Assembly: GCA_021234155.1 (NCBI GenBank) | Contig: JAJEKV010000054.1 | Span: 7,708,655 to 7,772,654, forward strand | Length of the DNA stretch: 64,000 bases | DNA from: Isoetes taiwanensis | Taxonomy: Eukaryota > Streptophyta > Lycopodiopsida > Isoetales > Isoetaceae | Reading direction: 5' to 3' | Shown: one piece after another, positions 23,617 to 33,815 of the stretch | Layout: each line of letters starts with the position of its first letter | Position numbering within the stretch: position 1 is the stretch's first letter | Program-made: the position numbers and the translations under genes | The notes under the pieces: model-generated | The model's input: the letters and a program-made list of their open reading frames with translations, nothing else | The model's database searches: none | Told to the model about the DNA's origin: nothing

Positions 23617-25028
23617 AATATAAGCCAGAAGCCAAAGGAAACGGAAGTTAATCTCAGCAAATAGATAAGTTCCTTCAACAAGATATGTGCCCAGATGGAA
23701 ATGATCGTTGTTCCTGAATGCTATAAACTGATTGGCTGACATGAAGTCGCTCAAGGAGAAAAGTAGCATGTTCAAAAGCTAGGCTTGGTAACCACGTAAT
23801 AGAATATCCTTAAATCTTGCTACCATATGACGTATATTAGGAGGAGGATTACGCTGTCCAAGAATGGCCAATTCAACCCGAACTTCATGTCTGAGATATG
23901 ATCAAAACTGAGGGTGATCTCTAAGCACGCCAGCAACTCCATTTTCAACGACATTTACACCATTGTGTTTAACGCAAGACAAAAATACCTCCGGCAGTGC
24001 CTCTTAGATTCATTGACCACCGCAGATCACACTCAGATCTTGCCACTGTAGAATGAATCATGCAGAGGACTGGACATTCATGCAATTTTGTCCAACCATA
24101 CTTATAACATTCTCTCCTTGACAACGTACAACCTGGGGATCTGATACCTCTTATACCTTCAAGTTCGGCTCAGCGTAAGCTCAAGATCATTAAAGCAACT
24201 CTATGCAAATAATTATATTTATATAATTCTAGAAAACTTACCACAATTTTAAATGTATATTCTCTGAGATAGCCCTCCTAAGAGACATTATTGCACTATC
24301 TAGCCAAATTCACTGAAGCATCAAAGTATAGGATCAGAGATACATAACCAGTTTCAATAGATAAATGCATAATCAATACATTCAATAAATACCAAAATGA
24401 ATAATCTGTGAAGGAATTAGAAAGGCATATCAATGTTTTTTTTTTTTTTCCCTTGTTGTTTCTAGATTGTGAGACACCACTTTAAATTACTACATCACGA
24501 GAGATCACTTTCAATTGCTGGTTTCTCCACTTGCAATGGCTCACACGTACACCCCACGTACACTAATTTGTGAAGACCCATCACTTCCAATAAATTTGGA
24601 TTTATTATTTGCTAATCTATAACAAGTGTAAGACCACAACTTTGAGGAACCATGGATCCACTTTGATAATCACTAGTATTTTAACATCTCGCAATATGTT
24701 CCTAGGTTGCATTGTCATATTAGTGAGAGACTACTTCATTATTAATGTGCAATAATAAACACTTCATAAAATTGGGCAACAACTTTTAGAAAATTGATAA
24801 TAAGCAAAGAAAGACTAAATGGTATAATTGTGTGAAAACTTTCTCTCTTTCTATCTATTTTAGAACAACGTACTTATATAGAATGTGTCCCATAGGCTGC
24901 TTGGTCTCCGTGGACGATAAAAATCATTCAATACAATTCAGTTCATAGATGATGGCTATAGTGCCTTCTTTTCCTACACAAATACACATGGTGTAACAAA
25001 CAACATGCATGAGACTATAAATTATGGC
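23617..25028. other. Gene-free AT-rich stretch
   Basis: No ORF, exon pattern or element boundary could be supported. A run of T lies at about 24437-24450. The sequence has the look of old, eroded mobile DNA. Confidence 0.4.
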
Positions 25029-25341
25029 TACAAGAAATTTATCGCGGCGGCATTTCTCTTATCCATTTCCTCTATGTTTTAGAAGTGAATCAGAAGAAGA
25101 GAATTTCTGAGACCATTCTCTCTCTCGACTCGCTATAAGGAGTCTAGTCTTTAAGAGTAGAGTATATCAGCATATGTAATTCATTGTGCACCCATTTGAT
25201 GGAGCGAATATTTTAATACAAAGTTGCAATAGGGGCATGGAAATCAATATCTTCATGGTAAGATGAAGATGTCTTCCTACAACTTAGATATACAAGAAAT
25301 TTATCGCGGCGGCCAAGGCTGCCGCGAACATTTCTCTTACC
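25029..25341. repeat. Direct repeat pair, one copy carrying a GC-rich palindrome
   Basis: TACAAGAAATTTATCGCGGC followed by GGC occurs at 25029-25051 and at 25291-25313, each followed within a few bases by ATTTCTCTTA. In the second copy a palindrome (25304-25327, arms TCGCGGCGGCC and GGCTGCCGCGA, one G-T mismatch) sits at the junction. In the first copy only the left arm remains. The GC content contrasts with AT-rich surroundings. Confidence 0.7.
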
Positions 25342-25626
25342 CACTCGCTTACAGTTTAGAAAATTGTGTGAATCTGGAACGATGTGTGCTATGCCCCTCT
25401 CTCAAATGGTATTCCTGCTAGAACAGTGTGTGGCCCGCTCCCAAATGTTATTCCTGCGGTGCGTGATAGATGCTTGCCTGAGTTTATTTAAAGTTTTGAA
25501 GCCTTGGTAGTCAAAGATATCATTGCAAGTAATGTTTCCTATTAGAATAACTTGGTACTAAGCTTGGAACATTAGTGCTAAAGCTTGGGGCTTAACCTTT
25601 ATGATAACATATAGAAATGGACCTCT

Positions 25627-25728
25627 GGGTGCTTTGCAATGCTAGGCATTATTTGTAAGGCAATTGTGTGTGTCCTTGGGTGCTTTGCAATGCTAGGCAT
25701 TATTTGTAAGGCAATTGTGTGTGTCCTT
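25627..25728. repeat. Exact 51-bp tandem duplication
   Basis: Two identical 51-base units, beginning GGGTGCTTTGCAATGCTAGG, at 25627-25677 and 25678-25728, followed by GGGT of a third start. Their identity suggests a recent slip or unequal exchange. Confidence 0.95.
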
Positions 25729-27054
25729 GGGTTCACTTGACGGAATGGCAAGGAGTAATTTTCTATAGGTATGGCAACAGTGTAGCTCAGTAGGATGAGC
25801 TAGTTGTAGGATGGAAACTTGATTTTGTGAAAACAACTGCAAGCTCCTTGATGTGGTTTGGCTGTTTCATATTTCAGATCTACTTGGGAGAGTTAGATAC
25901 ATAGAGCACACAATAGGGTAGGACCAGGAAATGGAAAGCTGCGGGAGATGGAAAGCTACGGGTGATGGTGAGGGAGGGGTCATGCTGCGGAAGCCACACC
26001 ATCACGCCCACAGATAACACTGCCTCCAAGGAGTTCTGATATGACACCAAGTCCTGTGTCCTTGGCAAGCTTTCTCTTGATGACTCAGATTGTTCCAAAA
26101 ACAGGTTAACTTACCAATTCCAGGAGCCCATTCTGAAAACGTATTTGGTGTTAAGCTTTCAATCTTCTACTAGGCAAGATGAGCCAAGGTACTGACTGTC
26201 TGGTGCGGCCCCTGCATTCCCTGCATCATGCTCATAGCCCTGGAGCAAGGAGAATGATCAAAACGATCTAGACTGGTCGAGCCCGGCATCAAACCCTATC
26301 TTTGCAAAGCCATTGCTGGCATCCAGGCTTTCACCTTACAGTATGGCAACAAAAAGGGCTTAAGAAACAAACAGATTCGGCAAGAAATCTGAGCTTAAAA
26401 AACCCAAGACCTGTGCACTGCCATAACCATAGCTCTAGCCTGAAGGTGTGGTTAGAACTTCACTTGTTAGATACCATTTATGGAACGTCTCTACTCCCAT
26501 ATGGTAAAGCACAAATTACAGTTACACGCAAGCTAAGATTTATGCGCTCAGGAAGAACAAAAAAATATATCAGAATTTTTACCTATTTGATAGTGCAGCA
26601 CTGATCCTTGCCTTCTGGATTTCAACGAAACAACTCAAAAACAGGATTATAGATTCTTATTTTGCAAGAATAGATCAAATGCAGCATGAAGCAAGCAACA
26701 GGGCCGGATTTGCAGCATACGAAAAATAACTCAGGATGTACAGTAAGTTGATCTGTCAAAACTCAGCGCTTCCTTCATTTGCCAGGGAAAAACCTTCAGG
26801 AAGGTGCAGGGAGGAGGCACTGCTTGAATCTTGAAACCAGATCTTCCCATCTTTGCAGAGTTCAAAGCCCTTACCTATTCCCCTATTCCTCTGATATGAT
26901 CCAAGTTTCCTTTCGAGCCACCGGATTGAACGGTGGCATGCTGCTCCTACCATATCCGGCGGCGCTCTTATTGCAGCTGCACCGAAGCCCAGGGATTGCT
27001 TAAAGAGCAAGAAAGGGGAAGGTCGTGCAAGAATTTTAGGATTTTTTTACTTTT
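25729..27054. other. No supported gene
   Basis: Short frames on both strands (for example 26302-26604 plus, 26756-27010 minus) have no recognisable domain, splice context or start signal. I see no element ends. Confidence 0.35.
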
Positions 27055-27058
27055 TGTA

Positions 27059-27176
27059 TAGCTTCAAGGTGTTTGTGAGGACATTCTGGCATAGACCGGT
27101 GGGGTCCCGCGACCGGCGTTAGCCGGGAGCGGGTCACCGGCCATGCCAGAATGTCTGAACAAACACCTTGAAGCTA
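27059..27176. ncRNA. Long fold-back hairpin, candidate MIRNA-like precursor or small MITE
   Basis: A nearly perfect inverted repeat of 118 bases. The outer arms (TAGCTTCAAGGTGTTTGT at 27059 and its complement ending at 27176) pair exactly for 18 bases; a three-base symmetric bulge (GAG/TCA) follows, then GACATTCTGGCAT pairs for 13, then ACCGGTG and CCCGC blocks pair with small interruptions, closing on CCGGC-gtta-GCCGG. Plant MIRNA precursors have this shape, and so do some MITEs. I do not recognise a known mature miRNA, so the strand is left open. Type ncRNA is provisional. Confidence 0.4.
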
Positions 27177-28009
27177 CAATATGGTATTTGGGGAGCGATT
27201 TCGACGATTGTGGCGGCTATGGTGTTGGTGCGAGAGATCCTAGCTACGGCAGAGCACCATAACTTCTTGCTTGAGTTTTTTTGGCGGTCCTGCTCTCGCC
27301 CATCTTCTGCCCTTTCGACCTGGTTTCTAGGTTAAAGATCGGCCTGGTTCCTCGGTTAAAGATCTTGAGGCCTTGTCTGTGGTTTTGTCTGTAGCTAAGA
27401 TTTTCGTTTGCATCCTTTTCATGAAAGGAGATTAAGCTGTGGCTTGCAAAACTCCACCAGATCTTACCTGCAAACAAAAATCCAGTGAGGCAGGCAGCAA
27501 ACCTTTTCTAAAAGGTAGAGACATCTATTGAAGACGTAAAGCAGGAAATGACAGATTAAAATAGCTTGGGCTCCTCTTTTTCTTGCTTAACTTCATGCAA
27601 TACTAGCCATTTTACGAGGTGAAGAAGCTATAATTCAAGCTATGGCCTGTCTTCCTCCGAACAGGGCCCTGTCTTGGTCCAAACAGGATAAAGAAGCCAC
27701 AATCATTTTTACAGGTCAAAAAATCTATGATCTATGGATTTTAGCCACGGATTCAAGCTCTGGCCCTGTCTTGGTCTTAACAGGGTCGATTCAGGCTTGC
27801 TCTAGGGTCGATTCAGGCTTGACTCTGCCAGTAACAGAGGATTGTTGCCTGGCAAGAAACAGAGGATGGCAAGAAACAGAGGATTAACCGGCTAGAAACC
27901 GGAGATGCGGAATGGTAGACTCAACTACCATTCTGCAACGGAATTGTCTGCCACGTGGCAGTACGAAATTAACCCAAGGCAAACAATAGTGACCCAAATA
28001 CCATATTGT
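27176..28009. mobile_element. Candidate TIR element, 834 bp
   Basis: A 17-bp perfect inverted repeat, ACAATATGGTATTTGGG at 27176-27192 and its complement at 27993-28009, bounds 834 bp of mixed sequence. The interior has short internal direct repeats near 27780-27880 (GGGTCGATTCAGGCTTG twice, AACAGAGGAT three times) and no transposase. Target-site duplications are not convincing. If it is a transposon it is non-autonomous. Confidence 0.4.
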
Positions 28010-28505
28010 TATTTTTTATATTATTTTTTATAGTAAACGTGTTGTGCCCAGATTTTTTTTTGAGACGGAAATATTAGCATCAAACAAAAAATGAATGTGC
28101 TTTATATATGTTGTGATAGTGCGTTCTTTTCCTATAGAAATAATGCATGGTGTAACAAACCACATGCATATCCCACGCTTTAGAAAAGAACTTCAAGTTG
28201 GGCAATGAAATCAATCAATTTTTTCTATATATTTGGATAGGTTGTGGTGTTATAATTTCTTATAAATCCTTATTTCTTCAATGGACACTTTGTAGCACGT
28301 GAACCTCTTTCTACGGAAGTCATTTTGACACTCTTTAACATAGCCCGTGGATTTTTCTATGGAAGTCATTTTGACACTCTTAGCATTCAAATGTCTTTAT
28401 CCTTCAGGTAGTGTTGTCTGACAATGTGCTCTTTCAACACTAGTGAATATACTCAGTGTTATTTTGGTGTTCCTAGGCTTGTACTTATCAAGAGGTGATA
28501 CATCA
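28010..28505. other. AT-rich stretch with a short direct repeat
   Basis: No gene seen. A 21-base word containing GGAAGTCATTTTGACACTCTT occurs at about 28314 and 28361. Confidence 0.4.
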
Positions 28506-28765
28506 AGCTTGCATGATTCCATCAATTGCAGTCTGTGAGGCACTAAGTTAACTTTTTCTTTACGTTTTCCCTTTTTCCTGCTTTTTTTATGCAGCCACAT
28601 CCAGATATAAAGTTAATGGCATATGCACATACATCATCGAACTAGCCACATCCACAAAACAAGCCACATTCTACACAACTCTAGGCTACAGGATCATTCC
28701 AATGAACCAACCAGAGCACAATCCCATCACATGGCACCGAAGCTCACACCTTACCCTATAGCGCC
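28506..28765 (-). repeat. Dispersed repeat, copy A (inverted relative to 38.2 kb)
   Basis: Complement of the copy at about 38175-38452: shared blocks include the poly-A/T flanked GCAGCCA(C/G)ATCC region, GCATATGCACATACATCATC, AAACAAGCCACATTC and ATGGCACCGAAG. The copies are highly similar, with scattered substitutions. Copy A has one TCTAGGCTACA where copy B has two. Confidence 0.85.
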
Positions 28766-29596
28766 CTAACCTTCACCCCAACCCTGCATTTCTGCAGAAC
28801 TGCAGGATTGAGAAGAAGGCTAGGCAGATGGGTTCCTGTTGGTATCTTAATCGTAGTAATTTGAATTTCGCCGGCAACCTTGTTAAGGGTTTTTTTTTTC
28901 TTATATCAGAGCGTACCAGTATGCCTGCAAAGGAAAGGCTTGTATTCCATTGAAAAATAATATGGACATTGAAGAGTTGCACGTTAACTTGCCATTATTG
29001 GTTTGATATGATGCCAAAAGAAATTATGGGAACAGGAATTACACACATAAGGAAAAGGAATGCCAATGAAGATACAGATCTCAGTGAATGGCTAAGAAGG
29101 AAAAGAATGATCATTACAGGTAGTAATACACATAAAAGATGTAAATCAGAAAAGTATTTGCGCTAGAGAGGCTTTACCCTATACAAAATGGAGAAGAATA
29201 TCAAATATATCCCAGGTGTTGTCCATCCCAAGTATACAAGAATGGCATTTTAAGGCCAAAGCTTTATAGTCAAATCACATAAACTCCACAAACCCCACAA
29301 CATAAATCATGTCAAAATAAGCGGCATGCTAATTTAACATGTGGTAATATATGAATCTTACATTGTGCATGCCTTATTGGGTCCCTGATAGGAAGAATCC
29401 GCGTCGCGGGCGGCGTCTTAGAAATGTACGGTTCCCCCTCGTACGACAAAGTGGGGATTACCACAGGTTTTGAAGCAGCTACATTGCAGCGTTTTGTTCG
29501 GCTGGAAGTCTGTCCTCGTGGATAAAGGAGAATAGCAATTTCAAAAATCACATTGAATGAAATTCTTTTGGAACTGGTAGCTGTACACCCTATAAA
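28766..29596. other. No supported gene
   Basis: Small frames only (for example 28969-29166 plus and 29312-29626 minus), none with a recognisable domain. A T run lies near 28890. Confidence 0.35.
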
Positions 29597-30036
29597 ATGG
29601 TACTTAAAAATGAAGCTTGGACTCAAGGTTCAAAGATCTATTTTATTCCAACACTAGAACCAAAGTTAGGAAAGGACTTTGGTGCCCTTCTTGAGAGTGC
29701 AAAAGATACAGGGATCACATTTGAAGTACATGGAGAGGAATTTGAAGCTCATAAGCTTATTTTCGCTGCTAGGTCCCTGTTTTCAAAGCACAGTTATTTG
29801 GTTCTATGGGTGATCGCAACACCAATACCCTTTGCGTTAAGGATATCCGGGCAAGAATATTCAAGGTATATAATGTTTCATTTTGCCATCTGCATTTGTT
29901 TTATATTTTGTTTTGGTCTTTTAGCCCTTTGAAGGTATTATATGACAAGGTTTGTTTATTCATAACTGTTTCTGCAGGCAATGCTTCATTTTATCTCTGC
30001 AATGAAACTCAGGGACCGTTGTGTCAAGACTTAAGT
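29597..30036 (+). pseudogene. BTB-MATH (BPM) protein fragment
   Basis: BPM proteins are plant substrate adaptors for CUL3 ubiquitin ligases, with an N-terminal MATH and a C-terminal BTB/POZ domain. The frame at 29597 reads G-S-K-I-Y-F-I-P, then L-G-K-D-F-G-A-L-L-E-S and F-E-V-H-G-E-E-F-E-A-H-K-L-I-F-A-A-R-S, the MATH-BTB junction and first BTB block. After a frameshift at about 29790 the frame continues F-K-A-Q-L-F-G-S-M-G-D-R-N-T up to I-F-K at 29865, where a GTATAT donor-like site follows. A TTTCTGCAG acceptor at about 29978 leads to A-M-L-H-F-I-S-A-M before stops. The MATH domain proper is missing. Confidence 0.75.
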
Positions 30037-33000
30037 TGCAAAATTCATTTGCAGTGATGTAATGAGATAGGGAACATGGTTATTCCTCATCTCTACCTAG
30101 ATTGGTAGGGGAATATAGCAATTGGCAGTGAACCTACAAATGGATGTGGCATAGCAATGAATGACGACCTCTATAGAATAAAGAGCAGCATATCAAGGCT
30201 AAGAACCAACTAGTCAGAATCTCACATGAGCACCTTCAAACACACAAGACACACACTTCATGAATTTCAGCTCTTGTCTATGTACAACAATAAAACCAAA
30301 GCAAAGGGAATGGCACACAAGCTTACCCTAAGTCTAGATCAATGAACTGCTGAAAGAGCCCTCGCCTCCATTTCTTCCTTGTCATGATACAGCTAAAACA
30401 CGTGTGGCAAATGTATTTGCCTGATAATTAGTTCAGCAGGGTAAGGTTCCAAAATTAGGTACCTAAGATACAATTGCTCTAGAATGCAAGAAATAGATTG
30501 CTTCATGCAAAATAGTCGCATATAATGCAGAGCAAGAACACCAAGTTGGATTCTAATAGGCTGGCATTTACGAAGAATAAATTATAATTGAGTTAAAAAT
30601 TTCAAATCATCTGCTTGAGGAAAAACATGTGAGATTAACTTAACAGCCTATGCTGTGATTGACATCTCTTTGTAACAAAACATCAAAGTGTGGGTTAAGA
30701 GATTAAAAGCAAAAAATGATCTACACTTGGTGTCTTACCTGGTGTCACCAATCTGCAGCTATACGGCATCTAACCTGGTTCCCAATATAGAGATCGCAAC
30801 ATTGATTATGGTTCCAAACTAGATGGCCATGGCATGCACAGTAAATGGGCTCCGGGCAAAAAGGGATTCCAATACAAATAGCTTTCAAAATCTCCACAGA
30901 AACCTTAATACTAGAGCAACATTTCTCATTTCAAATGGTTCCAAACTTAGCACCATGTATAGGCATGCATAAGGATTTGCTCCAGAAAGAGTCTAATACA
31001 TGTGTACATCACAGGCAAACAGACTTAAGCCAAGGGGCTGGCATCATTTCCACAGTGGAACTGAGCCTCCTCTGTTGATGTTAGAATATCAAAGGCAACT
31101 GTAAAACCGACATTGTCCTTTCTTACCTCAATTGAAGCCTGGCCATCCAAAGCACTCACAGCTCGGGTTCAGGGGTAGTATATTAAGAAGATTTCTACCA
31201 ACTCACATCGATGATGCCAATACTTCTTACAACATTATAAGAATATCTGAAATAGGTCCACCTCAAATATAATGGGGAACTCCCTTACCTCGCAGTCAAG
31301 ATTGCAAGCAGTGCTATTCTCGGGAATAGCAGGACAGACTACGGTATGAGGGTAGACAATTAGTGGCTCCCATGGCAGTGCACGTACTGGTGATTGGGTT
31401 TCATTCCTCTTTGCCATAGACAATCGATGCCGACTTTGGCATCATGGCCGTAGAAGCAAACAAAACACATTCTTGAGATCAGTCTGTTGATCTAGCATGG
31501 CAGGGTTTTAAGGTGTCCAACAGACAACAAGTACTATACAAAGGACTCCATTTTCAAACTAAAACAAGGCGGTTCTATTTTCCAGGCTTCCAACTGCCAT
31601 CGATGATGTCAAATGTCAATACTTCTTGCAAGATTATAAGAATATTTGAAGTAGCTCCATCTCAAATATAATGGGGAAGTGCTTTACCTCGTGATCAAAA
31701 TTTCATGATATAATTTATTGTCCCAAATAGCCACGCCTGAACTCCACATTAGCATGCTAACACCTGCTAGAAAGACCTATAGACATCAGGTGCTTCATCT
31801 ACCAAGAATAGCATACACAAAGAACTAACCTCGTCAAGTTCATGGCAGTCAAGCTCAATAAAGGCAAACAAAAGACATTCCTGGGTTTGTTTGCTTATAG
31901 ATATCCAGGCTGTTTTACATCATCAAATTTAGAAGAGCATCTTCTAGCTTATATCCACTCAGCATCTTCCAGTTCCACCAGCACACAAATTATCTATATG
32001 TTCTTCCCACAGGATTTCAGAGAATAACATCATCATCCCCTTTATCTGGAAGAGGAGGTGAAAAAATAAGGGAATCGGTAACTTTCGGGCTTTGCTTACC
32101 GAAGCGACTGATAACTTCTTGCACCAGCAGTTCCTTCACTCTTGCTCCTCGAGCTATTACCATGTCATTCTCACCAGTCACTTCCACCATCTTCGGCAAA
32201 GTGAAGACATGACCAGGGGCTGTAGCATGCACTGCTGCCACAACTTGCTCCAACCTTGTCTCCCTCGACCAATAGCCTGGCTTAAAGAAATATATCCATG
32301 CCCAAAACCTACTCAAAAATGAACCAAAGCAATCTCTGTATTCATTAATAGAGACTCCCACATAAATCCATCTATTACAAGCAAACCAAACTAATACTCT
32401 CCTAGCAAAACCATCAAACAAGCATCTTTACTACCTCAATTGGTAGGACCATTGGAATTGCCATAGTGTTGGCGTTTTTTGACAAGATACTAGTTGGAGA
32501 TGTCTAATCATGGATATCAACATCTATTACAAGCAAGGCAAACTAAAATTATCCGAGCAAAACCAATGAAGAAGCATCTTTACTACTTCAATTGGCAGGA
32601 CCATTGGATTTGCCATAGTGTTAAAGGTAAAAGTAGAGAAATTGCTTGTTTGAGACAAGACTATAAGATGTTAATTTTATGCTTAGAATCGACATGGCAT
32701 GATCTCTTACAAAAAGCTAGATCACCTTTATATGGCATCATGGAAAAAAATGAGAAGCATCGCATACTAGACGCATCAAGTTCTTTCACGAAATAACTTC
32801 TTCTTTCTTTTAGTGATCTGTCTTCAACAATTCCCCAACCCTGCAGTTCTGCAACCAATACAAGACCCAAGCACAAAAACCAAAGAAGCCAAGACCCAGA
32901 AATACACCAGAGATCTCCACATTAATGACTAACATCAAATAATGGATCAAGATAAGATGTTAAACGCTGGTTGGTGTGTTAACTAGAAAAACTGATTATT

Positions 33001-33815
33001 GAAAGTATAGAACATCCTCTTTTTTTTTTACAAGTGTGTAATTCGGTAGTCTTGTTTTAAATTATTATGGCAAAGCTTCAATTTATAAGCCATGTACATT
33101 CTACTGCAAAGTTCTAATCCATAAGCCATATACATTCTGGTGCTCAAAGTTGTTAGCATCCTTTCCATATGGTTCTAGAGATATGTTCTTACCTTACAAG
33201 ATTAACACCTCTTCTTGGTCCAAAGACAGGGTTTTTCAGGTCTACATTCATACTTTCCTCCCACTGCACTGACCTACAGTGTCGCCAAAAGTGGAAATCC
33301 TTTCGGGTTCTTTGGTACTCTAGTACCGTGTACCAGAGCCGGGACATCCATGCATTCCATAAGAAGAGCCACTGCTAGACCAGCCCTAGCATTCCGTTGC
33401 ACCAGTTAAAGAAGGTATGCGATATGTGCACCAGAGAAAAATATAACGATCTTGATAATGTTGGAAAAGATACACTATTTTAAGAAGGAAGCCATTGAGT
33501 ATGCATGACAGTTGTTGACCTAGGTGTATAGATTACCAAAAGATAGGCGCTATAACACATACTTTGCTGGAGACTACATTGGGTCTTCTTCCAGATACAG
33601 ACGCCAGAGAATACTAGTGTTCTCGTCATTTTTATGCTGCTCATTGTTTTCATGCCCTTGTTTCATGAACTCCAATAGACCTTCCCATCAGATCTAAAAC
33701 TGCATATTGCTAAGCAACAGCAGGGCATGGTCGAACAGAAAGAGAAAGCCGCACTATGTAAATATGTGAAGCAAATGCTAAGAGAGTTTTGGAGATTTTC
33801 TAAACCTAGAAAATA
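30037..33815. other. Long gene-poor stretch with internal duplications
   Basis: No complete gene is supported. Notable content: a diverged direct repeat of about 100 bp (about 31205-31305 and 31595-31700, both with CTCAAATATAATGGGGAA and TTACCTCG), a pair at 32363-32625, a minus frame at 32017-32421 ending D-K-G-D-D-D-V-I-L that I do not recognise, and a plus frame at 33215-33409 with a Ser/Arg/Ala-rich, targeting-peptide-like composition. Confidence 0.3.
32363..32625. repeat. Diverged direct repeat of about 110 bp
   Basis: Unit 1 (about 32363-32475) and unit 2 (about 32517-32625) share CATCTATTACAAGCAA, AAGCATCTTTACTAC and GGACCATTGGA(A/T)TTGCC in order. The spacing of about 153 bp suggests an old local duplication. 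Confidence 0.75.
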
